DNA of 40,382 bases from the IMG/VR virus record IMGVR_UViG_3300030012_003133, positions 1 through 40,382 of that record; one strand, given 5' to 3'. The translations under genes and the position numbers were made by a program. This stretch comes from a virus. Below, piece after piece: positions 1 to 6,747 of this stretch (positions within the stretch are counted from its first letter, which is position 1; every line of letters starts with the position of its first letter). The notes under the pieces were generated by a model. The model did no database searches. It was given only the letters and a program-made list of their open reading frames with translations, and was not told where the DNA came from.

Positions 1-267
1 TATAATCAAATTATAAATCAATCCTTCATGTGGTCTTGTTCTTGGATATTCTTTCAAATATGATTTGCACGCATCGGTTATTTCGTCCTGTGTAAAATTT
101 TGCAAAGTATCCATCCAACCCAAAAGAATATCTCTCTTTACAAGATCATCTTGTGGCAATTGAAAATATCTTCCCATCAAGGCTTGTGCCTTTACAGCAA
201 TCCATGCACGATGCTTAGTTAGATCATCTTCCGAAAGGGTGTCTTTATATAAAATAATATTAGTCAT
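1..267 (-). CDS. Replication-associated protein (partial, 3' end beyond window)
   Basis: The first 89 codons of a gene that runs off the left edge. The ATG follows a weak GAGGG site and overlaps the stop of the upstream replication gene by 8 bp, so the two are probably translationally coupled. The visible part is mostly helical and has the motif DEITDACKSYLKEYPRTRP followed by HEG. This resembles the small proteins that often follow helix-turn-helix replication proteins in alphaproteobacterial phages and may act as a loader or partner in the way lambda P partners O. That role is inferred from position and pattern only; no catalytic motif is visible, and the full length is unknown. Confidence 0.6.
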   Translation of the reverse strand, partial: MTNIILYKDTLSEDDLTKHRAWIAVKAQALMGRYFQLPQDDLVKRDILLGWMDTLQNFTQDEITDACKSYLKEYPRTRPHEGLIYNLII

Positions 268-925
268 TTCTTGCCCTCGCTATATCATTAACAATATTTC
301 TAAAGCTTGCGTCAATATTGGAATGATCCTCAATATCATCATTCCAACGCTCTTGATTTAGCCATGTAGAAAGATGTGGTATAAATTTTTTATCTGAATT
401 TTTTATAGATGAAATATATGCTCTAAGGCAACTTGATAATTCTCCAACATTTATCTTTTTACATGATTTTGTCCAAGCTTGCTTTGCTGCCCCTTTTCCA
501 ACACGCTTTGGATACAATAACCACATTTCTTCGAATATCTTTTCCCAGAATATATTTTGTTCATTTACAAGATTATTACTTACATGGTTATGGGTATGCA
601 ATTTTTGCGGAGTCTCCCCTGCAATTTTTTCACTACCCCCCTGCAAATCTTGCATAGGGTTCATCATTAATAAATATTCATTAGATGTTTGCGATCCGTT
701 TGGTCTATGCCGTGGAATTTTCCTTATTAATGATTTTTCTTGTAATTCATCAAGCTTTGAATGAACTGTTCGAACAGACATTTCGCAATCTCTTGCAAGT
801 AAATTAATGCTTGGAAAACATCCATTATCAGGATTGTGCCTATCTGCTAAATGCAGCAACACAATCTTAGTTGATGGTCTCAGCCCCTTGATTTGCCAAG
901 CCCAGTTTGTTGCGATATGTGACAT
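260..925 (-). CDS. Helix-turn-helix replication protein (O-like initiator)
   Basis: A 221-residue protein with an N-terminal winged-helix domain (about residues 1-90), which contains LLARDCEMSVRTVHSKLDEL, as in the HTH_36 replication-protein family. A linker follows, then a C-terminal domain (about 130-205) with LYPKRVGKGAAKQAWTKS and FIPHLSTWLNQERW. The latter pattern is typical of the C-terminal part of phage O-like or DnaT-like replication proteins. The expected role is to bind the phage origin and recruit helicase or its loader. AGGAG stands 8 bases before the ATG. The gene heads a two-gene minus-strand unit, and an inverted repeat lies just upstream. Family assignment is by motif recognition; an origin inside the gene is possible but was not seen. 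Confidence 0.75.
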   Translation of the reverse strand: MSHIATNWAWQIKGLRPSTKIVLLHLADRHNPDNGCFPSINLLARDCEMSVRTVHSKLDELQEKSLIRKIPRHRPNGSQTSNEYLLMMNPMQDLQGGSEKIAGETPQKLHTHNHVSNNLVNEQNIFWEKIFEEMWLLYPKRVGKGAAKQAWTKSCKKINVGELSSCLRAYISSIKNSDKKFIPHLSTWLNQERWNDDIEDHSNIDASFRNIVNDIARARND

Positions 926-947
926 TTAATCTCCTTTCCATATTCTC

Positions 948-990
948 TATTGTCATACTGAGAAAAAATATGTAAAGGTGTTCTCAGTAT
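948..990 (-). promoter_or_regulatory. Candidate promoter with operator-like inverted repeat upstream of the replication gene
   Basis: Perfect 10-bp inverted repeat arms, ATACTGAGAA at 955-964 and TTCTCAGTAT at 981-990, are separated by 16 bp. On the minus strand a possible -35 box (TTTACA, 976-971) lies between the arms, and a weak -10 (GACAAT, 954-949) follows. An outer pair, TTGTCATA at 950-957 and its complement at 1016-1023, widens the dyad. The layout suits repressor control of the replication genes, but the -10 box is poor and the binding protein is unknown; the Cro-like protein next door is the obvious candidate. Confidence 0.45.
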
Positions 991-1057
991 ATAAGGTTCG
1001 CATCTCAATATACTATATGACAAATTGCTTTTTTGCAATTTCTTATATTGCCTTAAG

Positions 1058-1089
1058 CCCATCTGTCTTAATAGCAGATGGGTTTTTTT
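1058..1089 (+). terminator. Intrinsic terminator reading in the plus direction
   Basis: The stem CCCATCTG (1058-1065) and CAGATGGG (1075-1082) encloses a 9-base loop and is followed at once by seven T residues. The U tract exists only for plus-strand transcription, yet the genes on both sides are on the minus strand. A second small stem, AAATTGC (1022-1028) with GCAATTT (1035-1041), lies just upstream. The terminator may end a short antisense or regulatory RNA, or may block read-through from the left. Confidence 0.65.
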
Positions 1090-1279
1090 ATGGATAGTCA
1101 TTAAAATATTTTGATAACTTTTCCAAAGTAGTTGAAGATGGATTTCCATCATTTTTCCTTATTCTTGATAACGACATAAAAGTAAGCCCACATTTCTCAG
1201 CTACAATTGCAAGTCTTCGATCTTGAAGCTTGCTCCGTACCTGATCAGCTGTAAGCATTTTAAAATCAGTCTCTTCCAT
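1088..1279 (-). CDS. Small Cro/CI-like helix-turn-helix regulator
   Basis: A 63-residue protein whose central part, RLAIVAEKCGLTFMSLSRI, followed later by STTLEKLSKYF, matches the five-helix HTH_3 (lambda repressor-like) fold cut to Cro or CII size. It is divergently oriented to the recombination operon and adjacent to the replication operon, as expected for a lytic or early switch protein. The ATG used has only a weak AAAG site; a second Met seven codons in (MLTADQ) is an alternative start. The stop codon overlaps the T tract of the plus-strand terminator. No CI-type oligomerisation or cleavage domain is present, so a Cro-like role fits better than a prophage repressor role. Confidence 0.75.
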   Translation of the reverse strand: MEETDFKMLTADQVRSKLQDRRLAIVAEKCGLTFMSLSRIRKNDGNPSSTTLEKLSKYFNDYP

Positions 1280-1363
1280 ATTTTGTTACTTTCTTTAATT
1301 TATGCTTTACAATGATTAAACTTTTCTTTAATTAAAGTAAATAGGCAATATAGGAAAATAATT
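1280..1363. promoter_or_regulatory. Divergent regulatory region between Cro-like gene and recombination operon
   Basis: This 84-bp gap is AT-rich. It holds a 12-bp palindrome, CTTTAATTAAAG (1326-1337), and a second copy of its first half, CTTTAATT (1293-1300). A possible plus-strand -35 (TTTACA, 1306-1311) is followed by TGATTA, similar to the sequence after TTGACA in the promoters at 7658 and 35723; the -10 region is weak. ATAGGCAATA (1341-1350), 23 bases before the ATG at 1364, is identical to the leader of the 7714 operon. The spaced half-sites look like operators for the neighbouring HTH protein. Confidence 0.55.
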
Positions 1364-1654
1364 ATGAAAGTAAAATATACATCACCAGTTATAATTCAAT
1401 TATTTATTTCTCAAGCAATACTTGAGCATCAGCGTTGGCTTACAAAGCTTTTAGAAAATAAAGATATTACTTTTGAAGAATTAAAACGCAGAGAGTTTCC
1501 AATGGATGCTCATAAAGTATTAGACGAAGCAATCAATAAAGCATTTGACGTAAATGGTATTGACGCAAAAATAGATGCAGAAAAATACTTAGAAGCAAAT
1601 CCCCTTAAAAAATTACATATTGATAAAGTAAATGGGGTAGCAAATGAAAATTGA
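1364..1654 (+). CDS. Hypothetical protein, first gene of recombination operon
   Basis: A 96-residue, soluble, largely helical protein that I do not recognise. The start follows TAGGAAA at a normal distance within the conserved ATAGGCAATA leader. It ends 11 bp inside the next gene (Gp157-like), so it is co-translated with the recombination genes. Charged segments such as ENKDITFEELKRREF and the absence of membrane segments or cysteines suggest a small cytoplasmic accessory protein. Being first in an operon with Gp157, ERF and SSB, it may serve early DNA metabolism, but that is inference from position only. Confidence 0.6.
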   Translation: MKVKYTSPVIIQLFISQAILEHQRWLTKLLENKDITFEELKRREFPMDAHKVLDEAINKAFDVNGIDAKIDAEKYLEANPLKKLHIDKVNGVANEN

Positions 1655-2126
1655 TAGTGGATTGATTACATTAGTATCAGAGCAATTAGACGATCATAAA
1701 GATGATCTTGAAGCGTTTTGGGATACCCTAGACGGAGAAACAGATATTCTTGATTTCGTAGGCACAATTCTTGAGAGGCTTATGGAAACAGAAAGTCAAA
1801 TAGAGGCTATTGATCTTCTAATAAACAAATATCTTGCAAGAAAAAGCGGTCTTGCAAAACGTAAAGATGATTTAAAAGACTCTTTACACAAAATTATGAA
1901 ATGGACAGGGCAAAAGAAAATACCCCATGCCATTGCAACAGTATCAATCAGAAAAGGAGTAAATGTAGTAAATATAATTAATCAGGAAGTAATACCTTCC
2001 CAACTTTGCAAGGTGTCCGTTACACCTGATAAAACAGAAATCAAAAAACAATTACAAGCAGGGGTCAAGATTGACGGTGCTGAATTAGTAAAAACCTCTG
2101 AAACTATATCAATAAGGATGAAATAA
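1644..2126 (+). CDS. Siphovirus Gp157-like protein
   Basis: A 160-residue protein with a long helical, probably coiled-coil first half (about residues 40-95, rich in E, K and L, with RLMETESQIEAIDLLINKYL) and a beta-rich end with the pattern VTPDKTEIKKQLQAGVKIDG. This layout matches the Gp157 family (PF05565, from phages of lactic acid bacteria), usually encoded next to ERF, RecT or SSB genes. The biochemical role is not settled; a link with recombination or single-stranded DNA is assumed from gene context. It overlaps its upstream neighbour by 11 bp and its stop shares bases with the ERF start (TAATG). Confidence 0.8.
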   Translation: MKIDSGLITLVSEQLDDHKDDLEAFWDTLDGETDILDFVGTILERLMETESQIEAIDLLINKYLARKSGLAKRKDDLKDSLHKIMKWTGQKKIPHAIATVSIRKGVNVVNIINQEVIPSQLCKVSVTPDKTEIKKQLQAGVKIDGAELVKTSETISIRMK

Positions 2127-2749
2127 TGAAACAAGATGCAATCAGTGCTTTTATCAAAGCACAAAGCGAATTGGGTGCAGCAATCAAAAATGCAAAAAAC
2201 CCTTTCTTAAAAAATAAATATGCAGATATTAACGCGATACAAGATGCTGTGTTTCCTGTTTTCCATGCCCATGGGTTTGCAATAATCCAAGAGGGCGGTG
2301 CAGATGAATTTGGTCAATATCTTGAGACAAAGCTTATACACCTCTCAGAGCAGGTCTTTTCAAGCAAGGTGTATCTAGAGTTCAAAAAGGCTGATATGCA
2401 ATCTCTAGGAGGTGCTATGACGTATGCACGACGATATGGGCTTATATCTTTAACTGGCGTTCCTGTTCAAGATGATGACGGCAATACTGCTAATGGTGAG
2501 CAGCATATGAAGATAAAACAAGCTGTATCCCAATCTCAAAAAAATAGAAAACCTCAAGATCAACAAAAATTATTAGAGCGTGGTGAAAATCTTACTAGAG
2601 CATTAAAATCATGTACTGCAGAACAGCTTATAGGATTTGCAACAGAAGCCAGTACACTTATTGAAAAAATCAGAGAATTTGATTTTGCTACAGCAGATGA
2701 TCTAGATCATGTATATAAAGAGCGTGAAGCAGAGTTAGGATTGGGATAA
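2126..2749 (+). CDS. erf: ERF-family single-strand annealing protein
   Basis: A 207-residue protein with the ERF core in the first 125 residues: AIKNAKNPFLKNKYADINAI near the start and LGGAMTYARRYGLISL, then GVPVQDDDGN, at its end, all hallmarks of PF04404. ERF proteins of the P22 type bind single-stranded ends and pair complementary strands for phage recombination or genome circularisation without RecA. The C-terminal 80 residues are a less conserved polar tail. The gene sits between the Gp157-like gene and SSB, with one-base TAATG overlaps on both sides, giving a tight annealing-plus-SSB module. No partner exonuclease is visible in the window. Confidence 0.9.
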   Translation: MKQDAISAFIKAQSELGAAIKNAKNPFLKNKYADINAIQDAVFPVFHAHGFAIIQEGGADEFGQYLETKLIHLSEQVFSSKVYLEFKKADMQSLGGAMTYARRYGLISLTGVPVQDDDGNTANGEQHMKIKQAVSQSQKNRKPQDQQKLLERGENLTRALKSCTAEQLIGFATEASTLIEKIREFDFATADDLDHVYKEREAELGLG

Positions 2750-3099
2750 TGAAAAATATTGTTATATCAGGAAATGTTGGTTCTAATGCAGAACTAAGAA
2801 CTACTCAAAATGGTGATGATGTTTGCTCTTTCAATGTCGCTGTCTCGGATAGGCGACGACAAGAAACAATTTGGTTTACTGTATCATATTGGGGAAAGGC
2901 AGGAAAAGCTGTCTGTGATTACATACAAAAGGGATCAAGCATTACGGTATCTGGTGATCTTTTTACAAAAGAATATAATAATAAAACATATCTTAATGTA
3001 AATGCTCATACTGTTACTTTAGGAAAGCGTTCTTTAGAAACGTTAGCAAAAGAAGAACCTGAGACTCAAGAATTACAAGATGACGAAATTCCATTTTGA
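2749..3099 (+). CDS. ssb: Single-stranded DNA-binding protein
   Basis: A 116-residue OB-fold protein: it starts KNIVISGNVG, continues through FNVAVSDRR and IWFTVSYWGKAGKAV, and reaches GSSITVSGDLFTKEY, as in bacterial and phage SSB. The C-terminus DDEIPF is the acidic tip that recruits partner proteins in bacterial SSBs, preceded by a Glu-rich linker. It should coat single strands during replication and help the ERF protein load. The start overlaps the erf stop (TAATG), and the last bases hold the TTG start of the next gene. It is shorter than E. coli SSB mainly because the linker is short. Confidence 0.92.
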   Translation: MKNIVISGNVGSNAELRTTQNGDDVCSFNVAVSDRRRQETIWFTVSYWGKAGKAVCDYIQKGSSITVSGDLFTKEYNNKTYLNVNAHTVTLGKRSLETLAKEEPETQELQDDEIPF

Positions 3100-3506
3100 G
3101 TGAAAAACCAAGCATATTAGTTCGGCTCAATGATAAGGGTGAATTTGAACCTGTTAGTTCATTTGATGCCGAACAGCTTGCTCAATGTTCTCGCGGTCAA
3201 GTATTCACAGTAAAAGCAAATAATGAGCGTTCTATGGAACATCATAGAATGTATTGGTCAATATTATCGTCTGTTGTAAAAGCAACTGGCAGATGGGCAA
3301 CTGTGGATCATTTGCATCGTGATTTAAAAATGGCGTGTGGATATTACCAAACTGTTGCTAGTGAAATGGGTGGTGTGTATTATTTACCTGACTCAATAGC
3401 TATGAAGAAAATGGATCAAAAAGAGTTTAACGTATATTTTGAACACGCAATGGAAAAGTTATCAGAAACTATAGGATACGATCCAATAGAGGCGTTACAT
3501 CAATGA
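3096..3506 (+). CDS. DUF1367-like protein of the recombination operon
   Basis: A 136-residue protein. The pattern QVFTVKANNERSMEHHRMYW, a G-x-W segment, then LPDSIAMKKMDQKEFNVYF and GYDPIEAL resembles the DUF1367 family of phage proteins found near NinB, RusA or Ref genes. The family has no firmly known reaction; context suggests a role in recombination or DNA processing. The start is TTG, overlapping the SSB stop as TTGA; no ATG fits this overlap, so coupling with SSB translation is likely. Its end overlaps the next start as ATGA. Confidence 0.65.
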   Translation: MSEKPSILVRLNDKGEFEPVSSFDAEQLAQCSRGQVFTVKANNERSMEHHRMYWSILSSVVKATGRWATVDHLHRDLKMACGYYQTVASEMGGVYYLPDSIAMKKMDQKEFNVYFEHAMEKLSETIGYDPIEALHQ

Positions 3507-3817
3507 TACAAATAGGAAATAGCACAGAATATAAAGAACCAATAATAAGGTCATATCATGGGAGACTTCTAAGAAATTATGAATTTGGTTTTGACCAATA
3601 TTCTAGATTACCTAATTGGTTTGAAATTACTATCCAACCATTTAAGCAAAGAGAAAATTTTATTGTTTTCAATGACACTGATACAGTAAAATTAATTCAT
3701 GGAATTATTGATGCTTCAAACAAAGAAACCTGTAAAATGATGATTCGTAATTTTAAACATAGATTAAACGAGATTGAGAATGACCAATCTAGCCAAAAGA
3801 CCCCCATTAGGTCTTAA
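3503..3817 (+). CDS. Hypothetical protein
   Basis: A 104-residue protein I do not recognise. It is basic and aromatic-rich at its N-terminal half (YHGRLLRNYEFGFDQYSRL), then turns acidic. There are no membrane segments, and only one cysteine. The ATGA overlap with the DUF1367-like gene and a 38-bp overlap with the downstream Ref-like gene place it firmly in the recombination operon. The end of the frame (SSQKTPIRS) is read over the beginning of the next gene and may be under little selection. Confidence 0.6.
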   Translation: MIQIGNSTEYKEPIIRSYHGRLLRNYEFGFDQYSRLPNWFEITIQPFKQRENFIVFNDTDTVKLIHGIIDASNKETCKMMIRNFKHRLNEIENDQSSQKTPIRS

Positions 3818-4124
3818 GTTTAAAGAAAAGAAAACTGATCCGAAATATTTGGATTATGTTCGATCATTGCCTTGTATTATATGCAAAACATTCCATGAGC
3901 CACAAAACAGTGTTACAACAGCACATCATCCGATCCATGAGAGATTTAGTACAGGGAAAAGACCTGATGCAGATGCTATTCCATTATGTGAAGGACACCA
4001 TCAAGGTTTATGGGATCAATCAAAAATAGCAATCCACAAAGAACCACAGCTTTGGAAAATTAAGTATGGATATGATTATCAGTATATTGATGTAATAAGG
4101 AATAAGTATCCTTCCAATTTGTAA
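3780..4124 (+). CDS. Ref-like HNH nuclease (RecA-dependent nuclease family)
   Basis: A 114-residue protein with a zinc-finger-like HNH layout: Cys32-x2-Cys35, His49-His50, Cys70-x2-His73-His74 and His86, with RPDADAIPLCEGHHQGLWD between. This matches the P1 Ref / RecA-dependent nuclease family (PF16786) and related DUF968 proteins, which cut DNA at RecA-made displacement loops. In this operon it may process recombination intermediates with ERF and RusA. The ATG chosen lies two codons inside an upstream TTG; GAG precedes it. The last 65 bp overlap, tail to tail, the end of the opposite-strand HAD gene. Confidence 0.8.
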   Translation: MTNLAKRPPLGLKFKEKKTDPKYLDYVRSLPCIICKTFHEPQNSVTTAHHPIHERFSTGKRPDADAIPLCEGHHQGLWDQSKIAIHKEPQLWKIKYGYDYQYIDVIRNKYPSNL

Positions 4125-4767
4125 CAGGAAAGCGTTGTGATTTTTGCAATCTGTTAGCTAATGGGAAATCATTTCCTCTTCTGTCCATTTTATCACCAAA
4201 AAATTTAACTTCTTCTTTATTAATATATTTTAACAGGGAAGCTTTCCCTGCGTGACTATGGGTAATATCAATTCCTGTTTCCCCTGCTACTCTTGCTTTA
4301 ATATTATTAAAACGATTGTTAAATTTTTTTGCAATATTTTGCCGTTCATTAGTAGCAATATCCCAAGCAATATAATGACGCCTTTGTTCTGGCGTTGCAT
4401 TCCGTCCAAGTACACTAAAATTGCACATACCAATACGATCATCGAAGTGGTATCCAGTGCGGTATGGAAAAGAACTGTCTCTTACAAAATTTTCTAAATA
4501 TCTTTTTGCAGATGGTTTCAAAATCCAACGGCCTTTAAATATTGTTTTCCCTTTGTGGACAATATGCTCTCCATTGCAAGCGAATAACCATTCTGCTTTG
4601 GAAACTAAATCCGCACTCAATTGAAAAATAATTGATTGCATTTCCGCGCCAGTAATAATCGCACAAGAATTGTTTTCAAAAAACTGCATCAAAAATTTTT
4701 TAAATCCAACATCAATTTTACAAGAACTTTCGGTAAGAGTTCCATCCATATCAAAAACAAAAGTCAT
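4060..4767 (-). CDS. Phosphomannomutase-like HAD-superfamily protein
   Basis: A 235-residue HAD hydrolase: motif I FDMDGTLT (Asp6 and Asp8), motif II IITGA (around Thr39), and motif IV FFGDKMDRRGND (Asp192). The cap has VLGRNATPEQRR, which resembles the SPIGR-type cap motif of eukaryotic-type phosphomannomutase (PF03332), so this looks closer to that family than to generic phosphatases. It could interconvert or dephosphorylate hexose phosphates, perhaps to alter host glycan precursors, but the reaction is inferred. It is last in the minus operon, directly after rusA. Its final 65 bp overlap the 3' end of the convergent Ref-like gene. Confidence 0.75.
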   Translation of the reverse strand: MTFVFDMDGTLTESSCKIDVGFKKFLMQFFENNSCAIITGAEMQSIIFQLSADLVSKAEWLFACNGEHIVHKGKTIFKGRWILKPSAKRYLENFVRDSSFPYRTGYHFDDRIGMCNFSVLGRNATPEQRRHYIAWDIATNERQNIAKKFNNRFNNIKARVAGETGIDITHSHAGKASLLKYINKEEVKFFGDKMDRRGNDFPLANRLQKSQRFPVTNWKDTYSLLHQYTDNHIHT

Positions 4768-5205
4768 CTATGCGGCCTCATCCCATTGAACCTTAATATT
4801 AAGATGCGGTATCTGCCCAATATCAGTATATTTTTTAAAACCCGAAATATGCCAAACCTGAGAGTCATCTAAATAAACAATTTTATTACATCCATCTAAA
4901 GCGGCTTTAATAATGTTATCAATATCGGGTCTTGATGGGGTAATTACACCTGCTTGTGCTTCTAATATCCTTTTACGACTATAGGATTTTGGTATTTCCA
5001 TTACTGCTTCAACAATAACGCTGCATCGACGATTACTAGCATTTAATTTTTGTGATGCCATTTGCACCCAAGCCGCTTGTTGAATTTTCTTTTCGTATTC
5101 TTTTGTTTCTTTTGGAGTATATGCTATGCCTTTGGCAGTAAAGCGTGGACGCCCTTTCCCCTTTGGTTGACCATCAATACGAATCTTAACAGTTTGAATA
5201 GACAT
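4768..5205 (-). CDS. rusA: RusA Holliday-junction resolvase
   Basis: A 145-residue protein of RusA length. It has the N-terminal GQPKGKGRPRF segment, and the core SRPDIDNIIKAALDGCNKIV followed by YLDDSQV. Asp94, Asp96 and one of Asp113/114 match the acidic active-site residues of the family (PF05866), and Lys100 the conserved lysine. RusA cuts four-way junctions as a dimer, which would resolve branched DNA made by the ERF/SSB system or clear junctions before packaging. The start follows AGGT; the stop lies immediately before the start of the HAD gene. Confidence 0.93.
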   Translation of the reverse strand: MSIQTVKIRIDGQPKGKGRPRFTAKGIAYTPKETKEYEKKIQQAAWVQMASQKLNASNRRCSVIVEAVMEIPKSYSRKRILEAQAGVITPSRPDIDNIIKAALDGCNKIVYLDDSQVWHISGFKKYTDIGQIPHLNIKVQWDEAA

Positions 5206-5207
5206 AC

Positions 5208-5474
5208 CTAGTGAATTAATTCGTTTTGCAATTCTTTGTCAAGCTGATCAATGTCAACTATATAAGTACCATCATCATCTAATATAACAATGATGTTAGT
5301 TCCATTACCATTTCTTTCCGAGTAAATGATTGGAATAATGTTTATTGAACGATTTCTAATATCTCGATTTTGTAAAATATGAGGAAGGTAATAACACAAG
5401 TCCTCGAAAGAAACATCCTCTCCCCTTGCTACAGCAATTGAAGTATCTTGTATGTTATCACATTCCTCACACAT
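5208..5474 (-). CDS. Hypothetical protein
   Basis: An 88-residue acidic protein without recognised family. It begins MCEECDN, giving a possible metal-binding CxxC pair, but no second pair follows. The C-terminal half (NIIPIIYSERNGNGTNII, then DDDGTYIVDIDQL) looks like a small beta sheet. A good AGGGGAG site precedes the ATG at proper spacing, and the stop is two bases before rusA. It belongs to the operon running from 6235 to 4060. Confidence 0.55.
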   Translation of the reverse strand: MCEECDNIQDTSIAVARGEDVSFEDLCYYLPHILQNRDIRNRSINIIPIIYSERNGNGTNIIVILDDDGTYIVDIDQLDKELQNELIH

Positions 5475-5475
5475 T

Positions 5476-6003
5476 TTATTCTCCCCTAAAGTTTTGCACC
5501 GAAGTGCTATTGCGATTTTCCCGTTTTACATATCTTTTTTGCCACCCGAAAAGAAGATTTACTTCTTCTGGCATAACAATCAAATGATATTGATTTGTAG
5601 TATTTACCATCTTACTTTCTTTTGGGAAAATTTGTATTGCATCACATTCAGTTCCACAAAGTCTATTTTTAATTGTTTGCATATCTTGCCAGTTATTTAC
5701 AGGTCTCCTGTCTAGGCGTCGAATTGAAAGCCAAGTACATTTGCCTTTAAGTTGTGGATCATGAATGAGATCGTCTGCCGCTTCATTGCGATAGACCAGA
5801 ATGATGTAAATATCATTTTGCCAAGTTTCTTGAATATATTCTTTCATCAGCCTTATCTTTACATCTTGAAAAGTAAGACGAGCATAAGACTCTGGAAAAT
5901 CATGCATCAGTTGCTTGGCTTGTTCTTCCAACCTTTCTTGGGTTGGCAAGCGAGTGACAAGCTGAAGCTTGCCACCCTTCGGATTAACTTCTTTAGCAGA
6001 CAT
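5476..6003 (-). CDS. DUF7694-like phage protein
   Basis: A 175-residue soluble protein. The central block WLSIRRLDRRPVNNWQDMQ followed by IKNRLCGTECDAIQIFP, then NTTNQYHLIVMPE, matches a recurrent phage domain that I recall as DUF7694, found in many phages and in some host proteins, of unknown function. The N-terminal 80 residues are helical and basic. It overlaps its upstream neighbour by 11 bp and ends just ahead of the CxxC protein, so all are in one transcript. No catalytic signature is visible. Confidence 0.6.
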   Translation of the reverse strand: MSAKEVNPKGGKLQLVTRLPTQERLEEQAKQLMHDFPESYARLTFQDVKIRLMKEYIQETWQNDIYIILVYRNEAADDLIHDPQLKGKCTWLSIRRLDRRPVNNWQDMQTIKNRLCGTECDAIQIFPKESKMVNTTNQYHLIVMPEEVNLLFGWQKRYVKRENRNSTSVQNFRGE

Positions 6004-6235
6004 CGTTCATTTTCCTTGCATGGTCTAAAACTCTTGCGCGTTCTGTAGAAGAAAGCAAAGCAATAGTATTCAAAACCTTTATAGCTTGTTGTCGAACTTG
6101 CTCTTTTGTGAAGTTATATTGTTTCGGCTTTTTATTAGCCTCTTTGAGAAAATCCTCAAGTTGCGGATTTCTCTTTTTGAGTTTCTCAATTTGATCTTTT
6201 GTAAGATCATCTGGAGTTAAATAAGATTTTTTCAT
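5993..6235 (-). CDS. Hypothetical protein, first gene of the rusA operon
   Basis: An 80-residue, lysine-rich, helical protein of unknown function. The ATG at 6235 is chosen because it directly follows GAGGTGCGA, a ribosome-binding motif repeated before three other genes in this arm; an in-frame GTG inside that motif is less likely. It is first in the minus operon and lies about 30 bases below a good promoter (-35 at 6293-6288). The sequence LTPDDLTKDQIEKLKKRNP and a second helical stretch ending in RARVLDHARKM suggest a small DNA- or protein-binding helical bundle. Confidence 0.6.
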   Translation of the reverse strand: MKKSYLTPDDLTKDQIEKLKKRNPQLEDFLKEANKKPKQYNFTKEQVRQQAIKVLNTIALLSSTERARVLDHARKMNDVC

Positions 6236-6264
6236 TCGCACCTCTTTCTCTTATTTATATATAT

Positions 6265-6293
6265 AACATAGCGTATTCCAAACCGATTGTCAA
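6265..6293 (-). promoter_or_regulatory. Promoter of the rusA operon
   Basis: On the minus strand TTGACA (6293-6288), a 17-base spacer ending in GC, and TATGTT (6270-6265) form a near-consensus sigma-70 promoter. It drives the genes from 6235 down to 4060. The AT-rich stretch at 6301-6360, with a direct repeat of TAAAAATAAT, is shared with the divergent plus promoter and may act as an UP element for both. Confidence 0.75.
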
Positions 6294-6366
6294 GCATTAT
6301 TGTTACCTATTTTAAAAAAGATTTTAGCTTAATTAAAAATAATCTAAAAATAATTAACAAAGGGGG

Positions 6367-6395
6367 TTGACAGGCCTATTCCTATATGGCACTAT
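6367..6395 (+). promoter_or_regulatory. Promoter of the 6425 cluster
   Basis: A perfect TTGACA -35 (6367-6372) with a 17-base spacer and a weak -10 (CACTAT, 6390-6395). Upstream lies AT-rich sequence ending in AATAATTAAC, similar to the sequence above the promoters at 7658 and 35723. It starts the first plus-strand cluster of small genes. Confidence 0.6.
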
Positions 6396-6424
6396 GAATT
6401 ATAGCAAAAAGGAGGTGCGAAAAA

Positions 6425-6700
6425 TTGCTAGATAAAATTGAAAATGAAATTATCGCAAAGGATGAAAGCGGTGTTTGCATTATTATTAATGAAAAAAGCA
6501 AAAATCCAATTTATCTTTTCGGTGACAGCATTGCATTAAAAAGAATGTTAGATGTTAATGCTTCTTTCGATCTTGAAAAAGAACCGAATGATAATGCAAC
6601 TGATTATTTGTTCAATGAATTTCGAAATTGGCAAAAACGGATAAATAAAAATATTGAAGAACGCGGAGCATTTGGCGGCGTTTATAAAATTAAATTGTAA
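6425..6700 (+). CDS. Hypothetical small protein
   Basis: A 91-residue protein with a TTG start, supported by AAGGAGGTGCGAAAAA directly upstream, the strongest ribosome-binding site in the region. It has a short beta-like start (SGVCIIINEKSKNPIYLFGD) followed by an acidic helical half. No family is recognised. It is followed by an intrinsic terminator with a UUCG loop, so it can be transcribed as a single-gene unit. Probably an early gene; function unknown. Confidence 0.6.
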   Translation: MLDKIENEIIAKDESGVCIIINEKSKNPIYLFGDSIALKRMLDVNASFDLEKEPNDNATDYLFNEFRNWQKRINKNIEERGAFGGVYKIKL

Positions 6701-6703
6701 TGG

Positions 6704-6733
6704 GTAGCCCTTCGGGGCTGCTTTCTTTTTTAA
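6704..6733 (+). terminator. Intrinsic terminator with UUCG tetraloop
   Basis: GTAGCCC and GGGCTGC (one G-U pair) enclose a TTCG loop, followed by TTTCTTTTTT. The stable C(UUCG)G loop and T-rich tail make this a strong plus-strand terminator between two small genes. Some read-through or a further promoter must serve the genes that follow. Confidence 0.85.
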
Positions 6734-6747
6734 CAGAGGTGCGAATT

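Noticed and set aside
880-1152. Open frame on the minus strand across the replication promoter region
   Set aside because: It overlaps the HTH gene, the replication gene start and the terminator, has no ribosome site and reads as low-quality coding sequence; the regulatory layout explains the stretch better.
6700-6747. Extended start of the 6748 gene
   Set aside because: The extra codons fall in the UUCG terminator; the ATG after GAGGTGCGAA is clearly better.
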